Shown here: positions 26,472-35,116 of the stretch, piece after piece
Numbering within the stretch: position 1 is the stretch's first letter
Layout: every line of letters begins with the position of its first letter
Source of the DNA: Lentzea albidocapillata subsp. violacea
Lineage (GTDB): Bacteria; Actinomycetota; Actinomycetes; Mycobacteriales; Pseudonocardiaceae
Direction: 5' to 3'
DNA: 64,000 bases
NCBI RefSeq assembly: GCF_900100275.1
Contig: NZ_FNET01000019.1
Location: 1 to 64,000 of the forward strand
Program-made: the position numbers and the translations under genes
Notes under the pieces: model-generated
The model's database searches: none
What the model saw: only the letters and a program-made list of their open reading frames with translations
What the model was told of the DNA's origin: nothing

Positions 26472-26843
26472 ATGAATGCGAACACCGCACGCGCGCTCAC
26501 GGCGGCAGGCATGCTCCTTGCCGCCACCGCGGTCGGCATGATCGACACCAGTAGCAACACCGCATCCGCGATCACTCCCCAGCGCTGCGGCTTCTATGCG
26601 CTCAACCCCGCACAAGGCGAGAAGACCGGCGGCTACGTCCACTGCGGCAACAGTTTCATCCTCATCAAGTACCACTGGAGTACAGGCAGCACCGGCACAT
26701 CATGTATCGAGCCCTGGGGTAGTCGCCCCTTCTTCAGGGACGGACCGCACAGGATCGTCAACGCCTACTACGTCACCACGCCACCCAACCTCACCGGACC
26801 GCCTGGCAACCAGAGGTGCTCAGTCGGCCAGCCACGCGTCTGA
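26472..26843 (+). CDS. Small secreted protein, DUF6355-like
   Basis: A 123-residue exported protein with a signal peptide ending near ASA (residue 33). The mature part has four cysteines (CGFYAL, HCGNSF, SCIEPW, RCSVG), likely two disulphides, and an aromatic-rich core. The pattern recalls the DUF6355 family of small secreted actinomycete proteins (from memory, not certain). AAAGAGG precedes the ATG. It stands alone between two terminators. Confidence 0.65.
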   Translation: MNANTARALTAAGMLLAATAVGMIDTSSNTASAITPQRCGFYALNPAQGEKTGGYVHCGNSFILIKYHWSTGSTGTSCIEPWGSRPFFRDGPHRIVNAYYVTTPPNLTGPPGNQRCSVGQPRV

Positions 26844-26852
26844 GACCCGTAC

Positions 26853-26888
26853 GCGCCGCAGGCTTGGCCTTCGCTCAGCCTGCGGCGC
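26853..26888. terminator. Bidirectional hairpin terminator
   Basis: A perfect 12-base stem, GCGCCGCAGGCT with AGCCTGCGGCGC, around a 12-base loop. It lies between the convergent secreted-protein gene and the XRE regulator. Confidence 0.75.
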
Positions 26889-26946
26889 CGCCACCTCTGC
26901 GGGTTGATCGCGCCGCGTAACATCGGCCCCGCGACTCGCATCGGGT

Positions 26947-27792
26947 TCACCGGGCGGCGAGCCGCTCGAAGCTCTCTGCCAGGCGGCGCAGAAAAGAGTG
27001 CGATTGACGTTCGGTCAGAGCGCTCGCCCGCAGAGATTCGATCATCTGCCGAAAGGGCTGAATGTCCACATCGGAGGTGATCACCGCGACGCCCGGCAGC
27101 GTCGTGACGACCACGTGACGATCGTCGTGAAGTTCGAACCCGTGCGTGGGCAGCGGTGTGACGACGGCATCGCTGGTGACGACGCGGACGGTCACGTTCG
27201 GGAAGCGTTCGGGCGCGGAGGCCATGTCGTGCAGCTGCTCGGCCATGATCTTGAGCGACCCGACGCGGGTTCGCACCGCGGTCTCGCGCACGAGAAACTC
27301 GAACTTGATGTCAGGGTTCGACAGCAGTTCCTTTCGCTTGCGCAGCAAAGAGGTTGCTCTGCCGCCACGGTCGATGAGCGGCTTGGTGGCCGCGAGCAGA
27401 TAGTCACGGGTGCGCAGCCAGTCAGGTACAACAGCGATCTCAGCCACGACGACACGTCCGCATGCGCCGAACCGCGACAGCAATGCCGCGTGCTCGGTCA
27501 CCACACCCCGGCGCAACACCATGCGGTGCGTATACGGATCGTCGTGAAGGCCGCGGATCAGGCGGAGCGCTTGTTCCGCGGACGAGGGGTCCGTGCCCAA
27601 CCCGGCTATCAGCTGCTGCACGTCGTCGAGGCTCGGCAGCAGAACACCGTTCTCGATCTTCGATAGCTTCGACTGGGTGAATCCCGCTCGTCGTGCGGCG
27701 GCGGCGCCAGTGACCTTCGCCAGCGTGCGGTACCCGCGCAGCAGGGCACCGAGCTCGTCAAGATCCTGCTGGGCATCGTCAGAGCGAGCCAT
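26947..27792 (-). CDS. XRE regulator with DUF5753 (Scr1-type)
   Basis: A 281-residue protein: N-terminal helix-turn-helix (about 12-70, RAGFTQSKLSKIENG) and a C-terminal DUF5753 effector domain (about 95-275) with VVPDWLRTRDYLL and FEFLVRETAVRTRVG. Such proteins often pair with a DUF397 partner; none is adjacent here. The ATG at 27792 follows AGGAAATGTG; a GTG three bases earlier is possible. The regulatory target is unknown. Confidence 0.8.
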   Translation of the reverse strand: MARSDDAQQDLDELGALLRGYRTLAKVTGAAAARRAGFTQSKLSKIENGVLLPSLDDVQQLIAGLGTDPSSAEQALRLIRGLHDDPYTHRMVLRRGVVTEHAALLSRFGACGRVVVAEIAVVPDWLRTRDYLLAATKPLIDRGGRATSLLRKRKELLSNPDIKFEFLVRETAVRTRVGSLKIMAEQLHDMASAPERFPNVTVRVVTSDAVVTPLPTHGFELHDDRHVVVTTLPGVAVITSDVDIQPFRQMIESLRASALTERQSHSFLRRLAESFERLAAR

Positions 27793-28118
27793 CACATTTC
27801 CTAGTCGTTCACTGGTGAGGCAGTTCCTGCCTGCTCACCAACCGGGGGCGGGGGCCGATGAACAGGCGCTCCAGCGCGATGAAGCGCCCGCTCGGGCGCA
27901 CCAGCCAGGGAGTCCAATAGGTCCGGACCGGTAGTGCAGTGTCCGCCAGATCACCACGGCAGCGGCGGCACTGGTAAGGCCATGTCGCAGCGGCTCACCT
28001 GGAGTACTCGTCCAGTCAGCCAGGGCACCGAACGGCTACGTCGAGCGCGTTCGTCACCGCAACGCGGCAGGGCAGCCAGCAGAGGTCGGCATCCGCACGC
28101 CCAACGCGATCAAGAGCG
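27793..28118. other. Intergenic stretch, nothing recognised
   Basis: About 325 bases between two minus-strand regulators. Short open frames are Arg/Ser/His-rich shadows without ribosome sites. It probably holds the promoter of the downstream regulator, but no clear boxes are seen. Confidence 0.4.
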
Positions 28119-28967
28119 TTAACCTGCTGCCTCGGTCGTGCGCAACAAGTCGGTGATTGCAGCTTTTGACTGGTCAGCATCCAGACTTGTGCGGACAAGC
28201 GAACTGACGATCGTTTCGTAGCCCTGGACTGCGGCCTTCTCTTCAATGATGAGGCTGAAGTTCTCGCCCTCCACCCACACGAGCGGCTCGTACGTCGCGA
28301 AACTGAGCTGGGTGAACGGTCCACTCAACCCTGCATGAGCGCCAGAATCCGCAGGCAGAACCCGGATCGTGATGTTCGCCCGCGTCGCCATCCGAAGGAG
28401 GTGGCGTGCTTGCTCCGCTTGCGTGTCGACGCTGCCGACACGCAAGCGGAGCGCGGATTCATGCAGGAGGAAGGCGCATTTCAGACCGTGGCGGAGTTGC
28501 TTCTGCATCTCGAGCCGCGCAGCCACCCGCGCTTCCATCTCATCGTCGGGCACGCTCGAAGAAGCACGGAGCACTTCCCGCATGTAGGCGACCGTCTGCA
28601 GCGCATCCGGAACCATGTGTGTATGCCAGCTGACGAGCTTGTTGGCCACCGCCATGTGTTCAACGAATGTCCGATTACGGATGGGTGCGCGCGTGCCGTG
28701 CTGCTGCCACCAGCCTTTGATGTTGGTGTCAGGAAAGAGATCCAGCAGGTGCCGGCTTTCGGCAGCACCCGTTCGGCAAACGCCTAGAAGAAGAGCCAGC
28801 TCAGTCTCGGTCGCGCCGCCCTTGCCGTTCACCAAGTCCGAGACCTTTGCCTCCTGCCAGCCCACCCGTTCGGCAGCCGCGCGCCCGGAGAAGCCGGCAT
28901 CGGCGATGGCAGCTCGCAGACCGTCGCCAAACTCACGGCCTCGAACGGTGGAGTACCTCTTCGGCAT
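28119..28967 (-). CDS. XRE regulator with DUF5753-like domain
   Basis: A 282-residue protein. The helix-turn-helix spans about residues 8-65 (GRAAAERVGWQEAKVSDLVNG). The effector domain follows, with LVSWHTHMVPDALQTVAYM and AFLLHESALRLRVGS, and a C-terminal cytidyl/Arg-type segment (VLPADSGAHAGLSGPFTQLSF) typical of DUF5753. The ATG at 28967 has AAGGGAAGG upstream; the longer frame is not supported. Confidence 0.82.
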   Translation of the reverse strand: MPKRYSTVRGREFGDGLRAAIADAGFSGRAAAERVGWQEAKVSDLVNGKGGATETELALLLGVCRTGAAESRHLLDLFPDTNIKGWWQQHGTRAPIRNRTFVEHMAVANKLVSWHTHMVPDALQTVAYMREVLRASSSVPDDEMEARVAARLEMQKQLRHGLKCAFLLHESALRLRVGSVDTQAEQARHLLRMATRANITIRVLPADSGAHAGLSGPFTQLSFATYEPLVWVEGENFSLIIEEKAAVQGYETIVSSLVRTSLDADQSKAAITDLLRTTEAAG

Positions 28968-29180
28968 GGTGCCTTCCCTTACAACTGAAGATGAACATCT
29001 TTGTTCTACGAGAGATAGTTCCGGGACTGTTCCCGGGTGCGTGGCGTGCTGATCACCTGGCAGGCACGAGCAGCCGCTGCACTGACACGCGCAAACCCGA
29101 GGTGGCGCAGCTGCACCCCACGTGAGAGCCGCAGCTCTGTCCAGGCCCGACAAAGGCCACGCCGGCTACGCCGCCCAGCC

Positions 29181-29765
29181 TCAGGCCCACGTGGTGTCGT
29201 CCCTTGGCGTGAGCAAGTCAGGTGCAATTGACCGCTCGGCGGCGCGCATCGCTTCACCCAACCAGGAAGCGTGGCGGTCGAGCTTGTGTGCCGCCGCTGT
29301 CACCAGAACGGCCATTACTTCGAACGCGCCAGCACCGCACAGGACCGCAGCGGCTCGCCCGATCGCGCCCGCATCCCCTGCCGCGTAAGCGGATACCACG
29401 GCCGAGGCGACCTTCACGTTCTCCTGCCACGCCGTGCGATCGTCGTCGTCTACGTCCTCAGGAACCGTGAACACGACCGGGAACTCGATCGGGCACACGA
29501 GCTGATCACGGGGAACGCCATCGAGCAGTATCGCAGCCAGAACGCTCGCCGCAGCCACGACAGCCCGCTCTCCATGCGTGGCAACGATGTGGAGTGAGTC
29601 CTCGACCCGTTCAGGCTCGGCCCGCAGCTGATGACCCACGGCGCACAAGGCCCAGCGACTGCCGATATCGGCTCCGGCATCGCGGTGCAGCCGAAGCTCA
29701 TCGAGAACAATCTGCTCCGCACCGCACGGCAGGTACTCACTACCAGCAGCGTCATCAGGGGTCAT
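29181..29765 (-). CDS. Hypothetical acidic protein
   Basis: A 194-residue soluble protein from an ATG at 29765. Composition is Ala/Val/Asp-rich with several hydrophobic helices that are too polar for membrane spans. No motif or family is recognised. It ends about 210 bases upstream of the DUF5753 regulator and may be co-oriented by chance. A longer frame (to 29999) lacks a better ribosome site. Confidence 0.5.
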   Translation of the reverse strand: MTPDDAAGSEYLPCGAEQIVLDELRLHRDAGADIGSRWALCAVGHQLRAEPERVEDSLHIVATHGERAVVAAASVLAAILLDGVPRDQLVCPIEFPVVFTVPEDVDDDDRTAWQENVKVASAVVSAYAAGDAGAIGRAAAVLCGAGAFEVMAVLVTAAAHKLDRHASWLGEAMRAAERSIAPDLLTPRDDTTWA

Positions 29766-29940
29766 CGAGTTTCTCTTTGTTCGTAGGGTCGCCGCAGGTC
29801 GTGGCTTTCGAATGCAACGCGGTTTCACGATCGGTGCCGCAGTGGTTGCCACCACGCCGGGGTGCTCCAACGGTGTCCTGCGGGTACCGGACTTGTCGCG
29901 ATGGGAAGCGGCGCAGCCGCGCACTAACAGGCCTGCGGCC

Positions 29941-30195
29941 TCAGCGAGAGCCAGATCCCTTGGCCCGCAGTGCAGGTCGTGGCCGGTTGGCGCCTCCACG
30001 TGGGCGGAGCGTCACACCCGCACCGGTCAGCCACCCGTGAATCGCACCGTAGGAGTAGCCGGACTCCTCGGCCAGCGCGCGGATGCTTGCTCCCGCCGTG
30101 TAACGCTGTTCGAGGTTCGCCACAAGCTCCGCCCGCTGCTCGGCGGTCAACTTGTGCGCCGGATACGGCTTCTGAATCGCCGGTTGGTTCGTCAT
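29941..30195 (-). CDS. Short helix-turn-helix protein, copy 1
   Basis: An 84-residue protein. A central helix-turn-helix reads YTAGASIRALAEESGYSYGAIHGWL and is followed by the conserved TLRPRGG tail. The ATG at 30195 has AGGAGAAGGAAG upstream. It is a paralogue of the protein at 32446-32697. These small proteins look like resolvase-type DNA-binding modules. Function unknown. Confidence 0.7.
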   Translation of the reverse strand: MTNQPAIQKPYPAHKLTAEQRAELVANLEQRYTAGASIRALAEESGYSYGAIHGWLTGAGVTLRPRGGANRPRPALRAKGSGSR

Positions 30196-30357
30196 GCGTT
30201 GCTTCCTTCTCCTGTGGTCGTCATAGCACGGCATTGAGTGACGGTGGATCGTCTTTGTCGCTGAGGTTGCCGTCTAGCCATCTGCGGGGAGAGCCTGCAA
30301 TGCCTCGCTGCTGCGGTGCTTCACAAGCGGCCTGCAAGCACGACCTGACGACACCTG

Positions 30358-31059
30358 TCAGTGGCCGTCCGATGTGCCTGTGGGCGCGTGCTCGGCACCG
30401 CCACTGTCGCGCTTGATGCGCATGTCGCCTGCCTCGGTGAGTCGCCAGCACCGGCATGGATGCTTGCTGCTCGCGGGATCGGCAGGCTTCCGTTCGGCTG
30501 ACAGCCAGCCCGCAGACACGAACTCGCCGAGCGTCAGGTAGACGACCGCGCGTGGCAAGCCTGTGACAGCCCTGACTTCCTTGTAGGTCAGCGTCCCATC
30601 AGGACGGTGCCTGAATGCCGTGAGAACCTCGGCTCGCCGAGGAGTCAGGTCCGGTTCCTTCATCACCCCGCACCACGAGGCTCCCTTGCTCGGATTGGCC
30701 GCCAGATCGTGCGCCAGCACCGCCGCCAGCACGTCCTGCTCAGGTTGCAACCCCATCCGACGGATCCGGGGATCTGGGGCCGAGGCAGCGTGGATCTCCA
30801 ACAGAAATTGCTGAGGGTCGAGGCCATAGAACTTCGCCAGCCCGACGACGCGCGTCAGCCCTGGCATCTTCTCGCCGCTGAGCCAGTTCACGACCGTGGT
30901 CAGGCTGACCTCCAGGAAGTTCGCCAGATCCATCTGGTCCGTGGTGGCCTGCTGCTGGAGCTCGCGCATTGTCCGGGCGAACACGGAACGATACGAGTGG
31001 TCCATGATCACTCTCGTCCCCGGCGTGCCGCTGATGTCGGATGGACCGTTCAGCTTCAT
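30358..31059 (-). CDS. XRE-type regulator with C-terminal winged helix
   Basis: A 233-residue protein: an N-terminal XRE helix-turn-helix (about 24-85, MDLANFLEVSLTTVVNWLSGEKMPG) and a C-terminal winged-helix region (about 140-210, LTYKEVRAVTGLPRAVVYLTLGEFVSAGWL). Its ATG overlaps the stop of the upstream gene by four bases, implying joint translation. A later ATG at 31005 (MDHSYRSVF) is an alternative start. Targets unknown. Confidence 0.7.
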   Translation of the reverse strand: MKLNGPSDISGTPGTRVIMDHSYRSVFARTMRELQQQATTDQMDLANFLEVSLTTVVNWLSGEKMPGLTRVVGLAKFYGLDPQQFLLEIHAASAPDPRIRRMGLQPEQDVLAAVLAHDLAANPSKGASWCGVMKEPDLTPRRAEVLTAFRHRPDGTLTYKEVRAVTGLPRAVVYLTLGEFVSAGWLSAERKPADPASSKHPCRCWRLTEAGDMRIKRDSGGAEHAPTGTSDGH

Positions 31060-31430
31060 CGGCCTGCCGCACCAGGCGTCAGGATGTCGGCGGCTAGGGC
31101 ATCGAGGTCAAGGGCGAGCGCGGAGAGTCTGGTGCACAAGCCTGGCGAGTCGGCTTCGCTCAGGGCCGCTCGTGCCGCAGGCACGGCGTCGAGGTTCAGC
31201 CAGTAGGTGCTCCGCTCACGCGTCCCGGGATCGCAAGATTCCACCGTGCCGGTCTCCATGCGCATCACTTCCGCGTGGTGCAGGCGGTTCAGGCCGGTGC
31301 GGGCGACCGCTGTCGAACACCGCGCGGCCTTCTCCAACTGGCGGACGCGCCACCGCCGGGTTAGCGGCTGCGACAGCGCGATCCCCAGCACAACGCGGTC
31401 GCTGGTCATCAAGGGTGTGTCAGTCTTCAT
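31056..31430 (-). CDS. Winged-helix-like small regulator
   Basis: A 124-residue protein from an ATG at 31430 preceded by AAAGGA. Residues 10-75 look like a MarR/PadR-style winged helix (LSQPLTRRWRVRQLEKAARCSTAVARTGL split around the recognition helix). A short helical C-terminus follows. It overlaps the sigma factor gene by 11 bases and the next regulator by 4, so the three form one transcription unit. Confidence 0.65.
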   Translation of the reverse strand: MKTDTPLMTSDRVVLGIALSQPLTRRWRVRQLEKAARCSTAVARTGLNRLHHAEVMRMETGTVESCDPGTRERSTYWLNLDAVPAARAALSEADSPGLCTRLSALALDLDALAADILTPGAAGR

Positions 31431-32250
31431 CGGCAGGAATCCTTTCCGTCGCAACGGCGTCCGCCTCAAGGGACGAGTTAATGGGGTGCGGGTGAATCGG
31501 CGGCAGCGTTGCGTTCACCGACACCAGCTCGGCGGCCAGCGAGCGGCAACTCGAGCAGCCGTCAAGGTGCTGCTCGACTCTTCTGCGGCTGTGGCACACC
31601 GCTTTGCGTGTCCAGCGGCTCAGCCTGTCCACCGTGCTCGTGCACCTAGGCGCACACCGATTCCTGTCCACATGAGCTGCCAGAAAAGCGATTCGGAGAT
31701 CGTCACGCGCCCGGTACGCGCGGCTCGACACCGCATCCACCCCGATCCTCAACAGTGGCGCGGTGTCTGCCGGGGACATCGCCAGGACCTCCGTGTACCA
31801 CAGGACCTGTTGCGCTGTAGGCGACAGACGTTCGTACGCCCGCAGGGCCAGCATCCGATCCAGCCTGCCCTCCAGCCCATAGTCCTGAAAGGATGTCGAC
31901 CCTTGCCCGGCCAAGACAGCGGCATCGACCGGCGGATCCTCCATCGGCCATTCCCGTTGCTCCTGTCGTGACCGCGTGTACGCGAGACGCGTGATGGTCG
32001 TCAGCAGGTACGCGCGGAACGACTCCGTCGGACCACCGCCCGCGAGCAAGATCTCCAGCAACCGCGCGAAACCGTCGGAGACCAACGCCTCAGCTTCGGC
32101 GCGGCAGCGGGCGAACCTGCGGGCGCGACGGGTCGCTGCCCCGACGTGTCGTTCGTAGAGAGGCCCGAACGCGGCCACGGTCCCAGCGCGAACAGACTCG
32201 GCCAACTCGGCGTCGTCGCGGTGCGTGTAGTCCGCAGTGGCAGTCGGCAT
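31420..32250 (-). CDS. ECF-like sigma factor with C-terminal zinc anti-sigma motif
   Basis: A 276-residue protein. Region 2 spans about 15-95 (ESVRAGTVAAFGPLYERHVG, DGFARLLEIL) and region 4 about 125-195. Region 4 has a degenerate recognition helix (LRIGVDAVSSRAYRAR). The tail adds VEQHLDGCSSCRSL, an H228-x3-C232-x2-C235 motif identical in layout to zinc-binding anti-sigma (ZAS) domains. Sigma and anti-sigma functions may therefore sit on one chain. The ATG at 32250 lies after GGAAGGGAACG. Confidence 0.8.
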   Translation of the reverse strand: MPTATADYTHRDDAELAESVRAGTVAAFGPLYERHVGAATRRARRFARCRAEAEALVSDGFARLLEILLAGGGPTESFRAYLLTTITRLAYTRSRQEQREWPMEDPPVDAAVLAGQGSTSFQDYGLEGRLDRMLALRAYERLSPTAQQVLWYTEVLAMSPADTAPLLRIGVDAVSSRAYRARDDLRIAFLAAHVDRNRCAPRCTSTVDRLSRWTRKAVCHSRRRVEQHLDGCSSCRSLAAELVSVNATLPPIHPHPINSSLEADAVATERIPADED

Positions 32251-32452
32251 CGTCGTTCCCTTCCGGACGCAACCATCGTCTGAGGTAACGCCCCCTGATC
32301 AGCCACGGGTACACGGTGCCGATGTGTGTTTCTGGCAGGCCGAGGGAGACGGCGATCTCTGAGAGTCCTGCGCCGGCCGCGCTTTGATCGGCCACATAGA
32401 GCGCCAGCTCGTCCCGATAGACGCGGTAGGTCAGCCACCACGAGATCAGCAT
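32090..32452 (-). CDS. Small helix-turn-helix-like protein, end uncertain
   Basis: The ATG at 32452 lies within the end of the upstream gene (stop 32446). The first 65 residues are convincing: YRVYRDELALYVADQSAAG, then LSEIAVSLGLPETHIGTVYPWL as a helix-turn-helix. The remaining residues overlap the sigma factor start by about 160 bases and are Arg-rich, shadow-like sequence. The true stop may have been lost. Confidence 0.4.
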   Translation of the reverse strand: MLISWWLTYRVYRDELALYVADQSAAGAGLSEIAVSLGLPETHIGTVYPWLIRGRYLRRWLRPEGNDDADCHCGLHAPRRRRVGRVCSRWDRGRVRASLRTTRRGSDPSRPQVRPLPRRS

Positions 32453-32697
32453 CCGCTCGCGACCGCCAACACTGAGGCCGGCATCGGCTTCTGCCGACTG
32501 CCGCCACGTGGGCGCATCTGGATCCCGGCCTCGGTCAGCCACCGGTGAACCGTGCCGTACGGGCGGTCGGCGCTCTGGGCGATGACGCGGATGCTCTCAC
32601 CGTTGCGGTAGCGCTCGGTGAGATCCTGAACGAGCTTTTCCCGCTCAGGCAGCGTCAGGGTTCGCGGCTTGCGGTTGACAGGTGCGGAGGCGGTCAT
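32446..32697 (-). CDS. Short helix-turn-helix protein, copy 2
   Basis: An 83-residue paralogue of the protein at 29941-30195. Both share the order LTxxxREKLVxxLxxRY, a recognition helix (here PYGTVHRWLTEAGI) and the MRPRGGS tail. GAGAGGAC precedes the ATG. It lies upstream of the sigma factor gene in the same direction and may be transcribed with it. Confidence 0.7.
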   Translation of the reverse strand: MTASAPVNRKPRTLTLPEREKLVQDLTERYRNGESIRVIAQSADRPYGTVHRWLTEAGIQMRPRGGSRQKPMPASVLAVASGC

Positions 32698-32857
32698 CGT
32701 GAAGTCCTCTCGGGGAAGATGGGGTCGGTGTGACGGGCAGCTAGGGGTACATCGACAGCCGAAAGCGTTGCGGCAACATCAGACCGCTCCGGCTTGTTGA
32801 CCTTGAAAAGTGACCACGCAGCAGTTCAAAACGAGAAGGGAAGTCCAGACGGGACAA

Positions 32858-33265
32858 CTACAGGGCCTCGTCGTGATGCCCTGGCCGCGGCGTGACGTCG
32901 AGGTAGACGCCGACAGCTAACGTCAACGCGTCCTGGTTTCCCCGCCACAGGAACAGCACCGCAGCGCTCAGCGCACCGGTGCCGCCGACCAACGCGGCCA
33001 CCGCCCACGGGGAGTACGCCCCGGTGATGACATACAAGATCGCGGCGACGTTCAACGACAGACCAAGAGCCAGGAGAACAGCTCCGCGACGCTCGGCCCT
33101 CGCCCATGCCCGCACAACACTGCTGCGGACAGACATCAGGCGTACCGCCTGAGTTTGCGCGGGTCCGTCTACACGGCTGACGTAGTCGGCTAGATCAGAC
33201 AGTCGTTTCGCCGCAAGCGTGGCGCGCACATCCGGGAACGGGTCGACGTCGCTCACGAGGTCCAT
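32858..33265 (-). CDS. Two-helix membrane protein
   Basis: A 135-residue protein with a soluble helical N-terminus (residues 1-60) and two membrane helices (about 62-82 and 88-108). The C-terminus is short and polar. Its start overlaps the upstream zinc-finger gene by 13 bases. No family is recognised. Confidence 0.6.
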   Translation of the reverse strand: MDLVSDVDPFPDVRATLAAKRLSDLADYVSRVDGPAQTQAVRLMSVRSSVVRAWARAERRGAVLLALGLSLNVAAILYVITGAYSPWAVAALVGGTGALSAAVLFLWRGNQDALTLAVGVYLDVTPRPGHHDEAL

Positions 33266-33567
33266 GTTCCTTCCGGCAAGGACTCCAGAAGGGCTCTCAT
33301 CCGTGCTGGCGCGCCCTGTGTGAACATCTCCAGCTTGTCAGCCTGATAGGTCCCCCACCTGTCACGGCAGCTGCCGCACGTCGGCACGATGTCGTACGTT
33401 GCCGTCAACTGCCCGACGCTGAACTCATCGCCGCACTCAGCGCTGCGCGTGTGTCCGGCGAAGTCCACCGGGAACACGTGACTTCTCCAGTCCCCGGTCT
33501 CAAGCAGGATCTCCAACACCGTCACGGTGATCACCACCTCGACCTGCCGCGCCTCACCGCGGAGCAT
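33253..33567 (-). CDS. Cys/His-containing small protein
   Basis: The ATG at 33567 after GAAGG gives 104 residues; GTG codons at 33537 or 33534 are alternatives and would remove the overlap with the preceding gene. HTRSAECGDEF and PTCGSCRDRW supply Cys and His ligands for a probable zinc site. It belongs to a chain of four overlapping minus-strand genes (34204 to 32858). Function unknown. Confidence 0.55.
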   Translation of the reverse strand: MLRGEARQVEVVITVTVLEILLETGDWRSHVFPVDFAGHTRSAECGDEFSVGQLTATYDIVPTCGSCRDRWGTYQADKLEMFTQGAPARMRALLESLPEGTWTS

Positions 33568-33878
33568 CCACGGACCTTCGGCACGGCCACGGGTTCCTCG
33601 GGACCGTCCACTGTCCAGGCGAGGCGGACGACAAGGAGCATCCGGCATGCTCCCGGCAACCGTCGCAACCAACCGCGCCTGCACTCCGTGCAACGGCCGT
33701 TCGCGTCAGGCTTGTGCTGCTCGGTGAGAGCCCTCAGCACGCGGACCAGGCGCGGTACATCCTGCCGTGCGACAGACAGCACCGACTCGTCATCACCCTC
33801 GGCCACGATCCTGATGAGCTGGGCCAAATCGCCGTGCAGCTCATCACGCAACATCTTCTCCAACACGCCGTTCGTCAT
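33531..33878 (-). CDS. Small protein with CxxC motif
   Basis: A 115-residue protein whose ATG overlaps the upstream stop by four bases. The N-terminal half is helical (LEKMLRDELHGDLAQLIRIVAE). The middle has GRCTECRRGW and a further Cys (GACRML), suggesting one zinc site. The C-terminal 25 residues overlap the next gene. Function unknown. Confidence 0.55.
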   Translation of the reverse strand: MTNGVLEKMLRDELHGDLAQLIRIVAEGDDESVLSVARQDVPRLVRVLRALTEQHKPDANGRCTECRRGWLRRLPGACRMLLVVRLAWTVDGPEEPVAVPKVRGCSAVRRGRSRW

Positions 33879-34204
33879 GAGCTGACTCCGGCCTTCTGAG
33901 GCTGCGTTCGCGAACGGCTGCGTCCGCCAGCGCCGCAGCGTGATCTGTCCGGCAGGGGCCCCTGCGCGGGCACCTCCGCGCGCAGCGCTTGATCCTCACG
34001 CCACGCCTCATCGCACTTCGGACATGTGGGCCACAGCCCGTCCGGGTACTTCGGCGGTGGGATCTTCGGCACGACGACCTCGGCACCGCACAACGTGTCG
34101 CCCGTAGCGCCCGGCTCCACCAGGCCCCGCAGCACCGCGTGCCGCGCACCATCAGCGGGGAACCAACGGAACGGTTCAGGAGGAGTCAACCCGGTCACCA
34201 TCAC
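33875..34204 (-). CDS. Small zinc-finger-like protein
   Basis: A 109-residue protein starting at GTG 34204 or ATG 34201. TLCGAEVVVP and PTCPKCDEAW make a plausible Cys-based zinc site, a layout common in short actinomycete proteins found near Scr1-type regulators. The C-terminus is Arg/Gly-rich. First gene of the overlapping group. Confidence 0.55.
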   Translation of the reverse strand: MMVTGLTPPEPFRWFPADGARHAVLRGLVEPGATGDTLCGAEVVVPKIPPPKYPDGLWPTCPKCDEAWREDQALRAEVPAQGPLPDRSRCGAGGRSRSRTQPQKAGVSS

Positions 34205-34691
34205 GGCCGCCGCTCTGAGCGTACAACCCGCCGATTGGCCGATGGCTCTGCGCTGGCGACGTTGATATCGCGGGCATCCGTGGCTGAAGTGACAACCACG
34301 GCTGTGCGGCTTGGGGCAGTGAGCTGTGGATCGGTCAACCCACTGGTTAGCTCGACGATCCGTTCGGAGGGGATGTTGGCTCGTCCACTCGTTCGCGATC
34401 GCACCTGTGCTGATGCAACAGGAAGCTCGTCTCCCCGATGATTGTCGACCACATATGAGCCCACAGCGTCACTAAAACCATTGCAGACAAACGAACGTCG
34501 ACGAAGGGACGGTGAAGCCGACGCAAGGGGTAGCGTCCGGCTCCACCGTCCACCTTGGCGGATATCGCGTGGAGCGCTCGAGAGCGGTCGGCGCGTCAGA
34601 ACATCGCGATATCCACCGGCCTCCCGGCACGGCGCGTGGCTTCGCCATCCGGGATGGCTGTGAGGCAGCTGGACAGCCTGGCCGGGGCGGT
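34205..34691. other. Intergenic stretch, nothing recognised
   Basis: About 490 bases. Open frames here are Arg/Ser-rich and lack ribosome sites. Base composition is less G/C-rich than in the neighbouring genes (for example around 34440-34500). I see no RNA gene or repeat. Confidence 0.4.
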
Positions 34692-34925
34692 TCATGCGCG
34701 CGCGGCGTTCAAGCTTGCGAGCTCTTGCCCGAGACCAACGCTCAACGCGTGTAGGGCGATCAAGTCCAGGATCGCAGCCTCACCTGGCGGCGCAATGAGT
34801 GCTACCGCTCCCTCGAATGTGCGTCGGACAGCCAGCACCCGTTGACGGTTCGCGGCGTCTTGGCAAGGCACCCACCAGTCCACGGCGGCCAAATCGGTGG
34901 CCGCACCTTGAGCTGTTGCGGACAT
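34692..34925 (-). CDS. Small hypothetical protein
   Basis: A 77-residue helical protein from an ATG at 34925 with GGGAGC upstream. VDWWVPCQDAANRQRVL and the Ala/Leu-rich C-terminus show no known motif. Small proteins of this kind often neighbour DUF397 genes. It is divergent from the DUF5753 regulator at 35117. Confidence 0.5.
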   Translation of the reverse strand: MSATAQGAATDLAAVDWWVPCQDAANRQRVLAVRRTFEGAVALIAPPGEAAILDLIALHALSVGLGQELASLNAARA

Positions 34926-35116
34926 GCCTGCTCCCATCTGTCGCTCCAGTCGAGCAAGACCGCTTGAGCGCCTCGCTTACTGAGTAGCAACACGTTGGAT
35001 CTGCTGACGATGGATACCATAAACATGGAGCGCTCCATTTTGACACCCTCCAGATGGGGGATGTGCGATTACGACGGGTAGCAGGCACACTGGTCCCCAG
35101 GAGAAGGAGGTGCACT

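Noticed and set aside
34201-34695. 164-codon minus-strand open frame
   Set aside because: Arg/Ser-rich, no ribosome site and poor codon bias; treated as intergenic.
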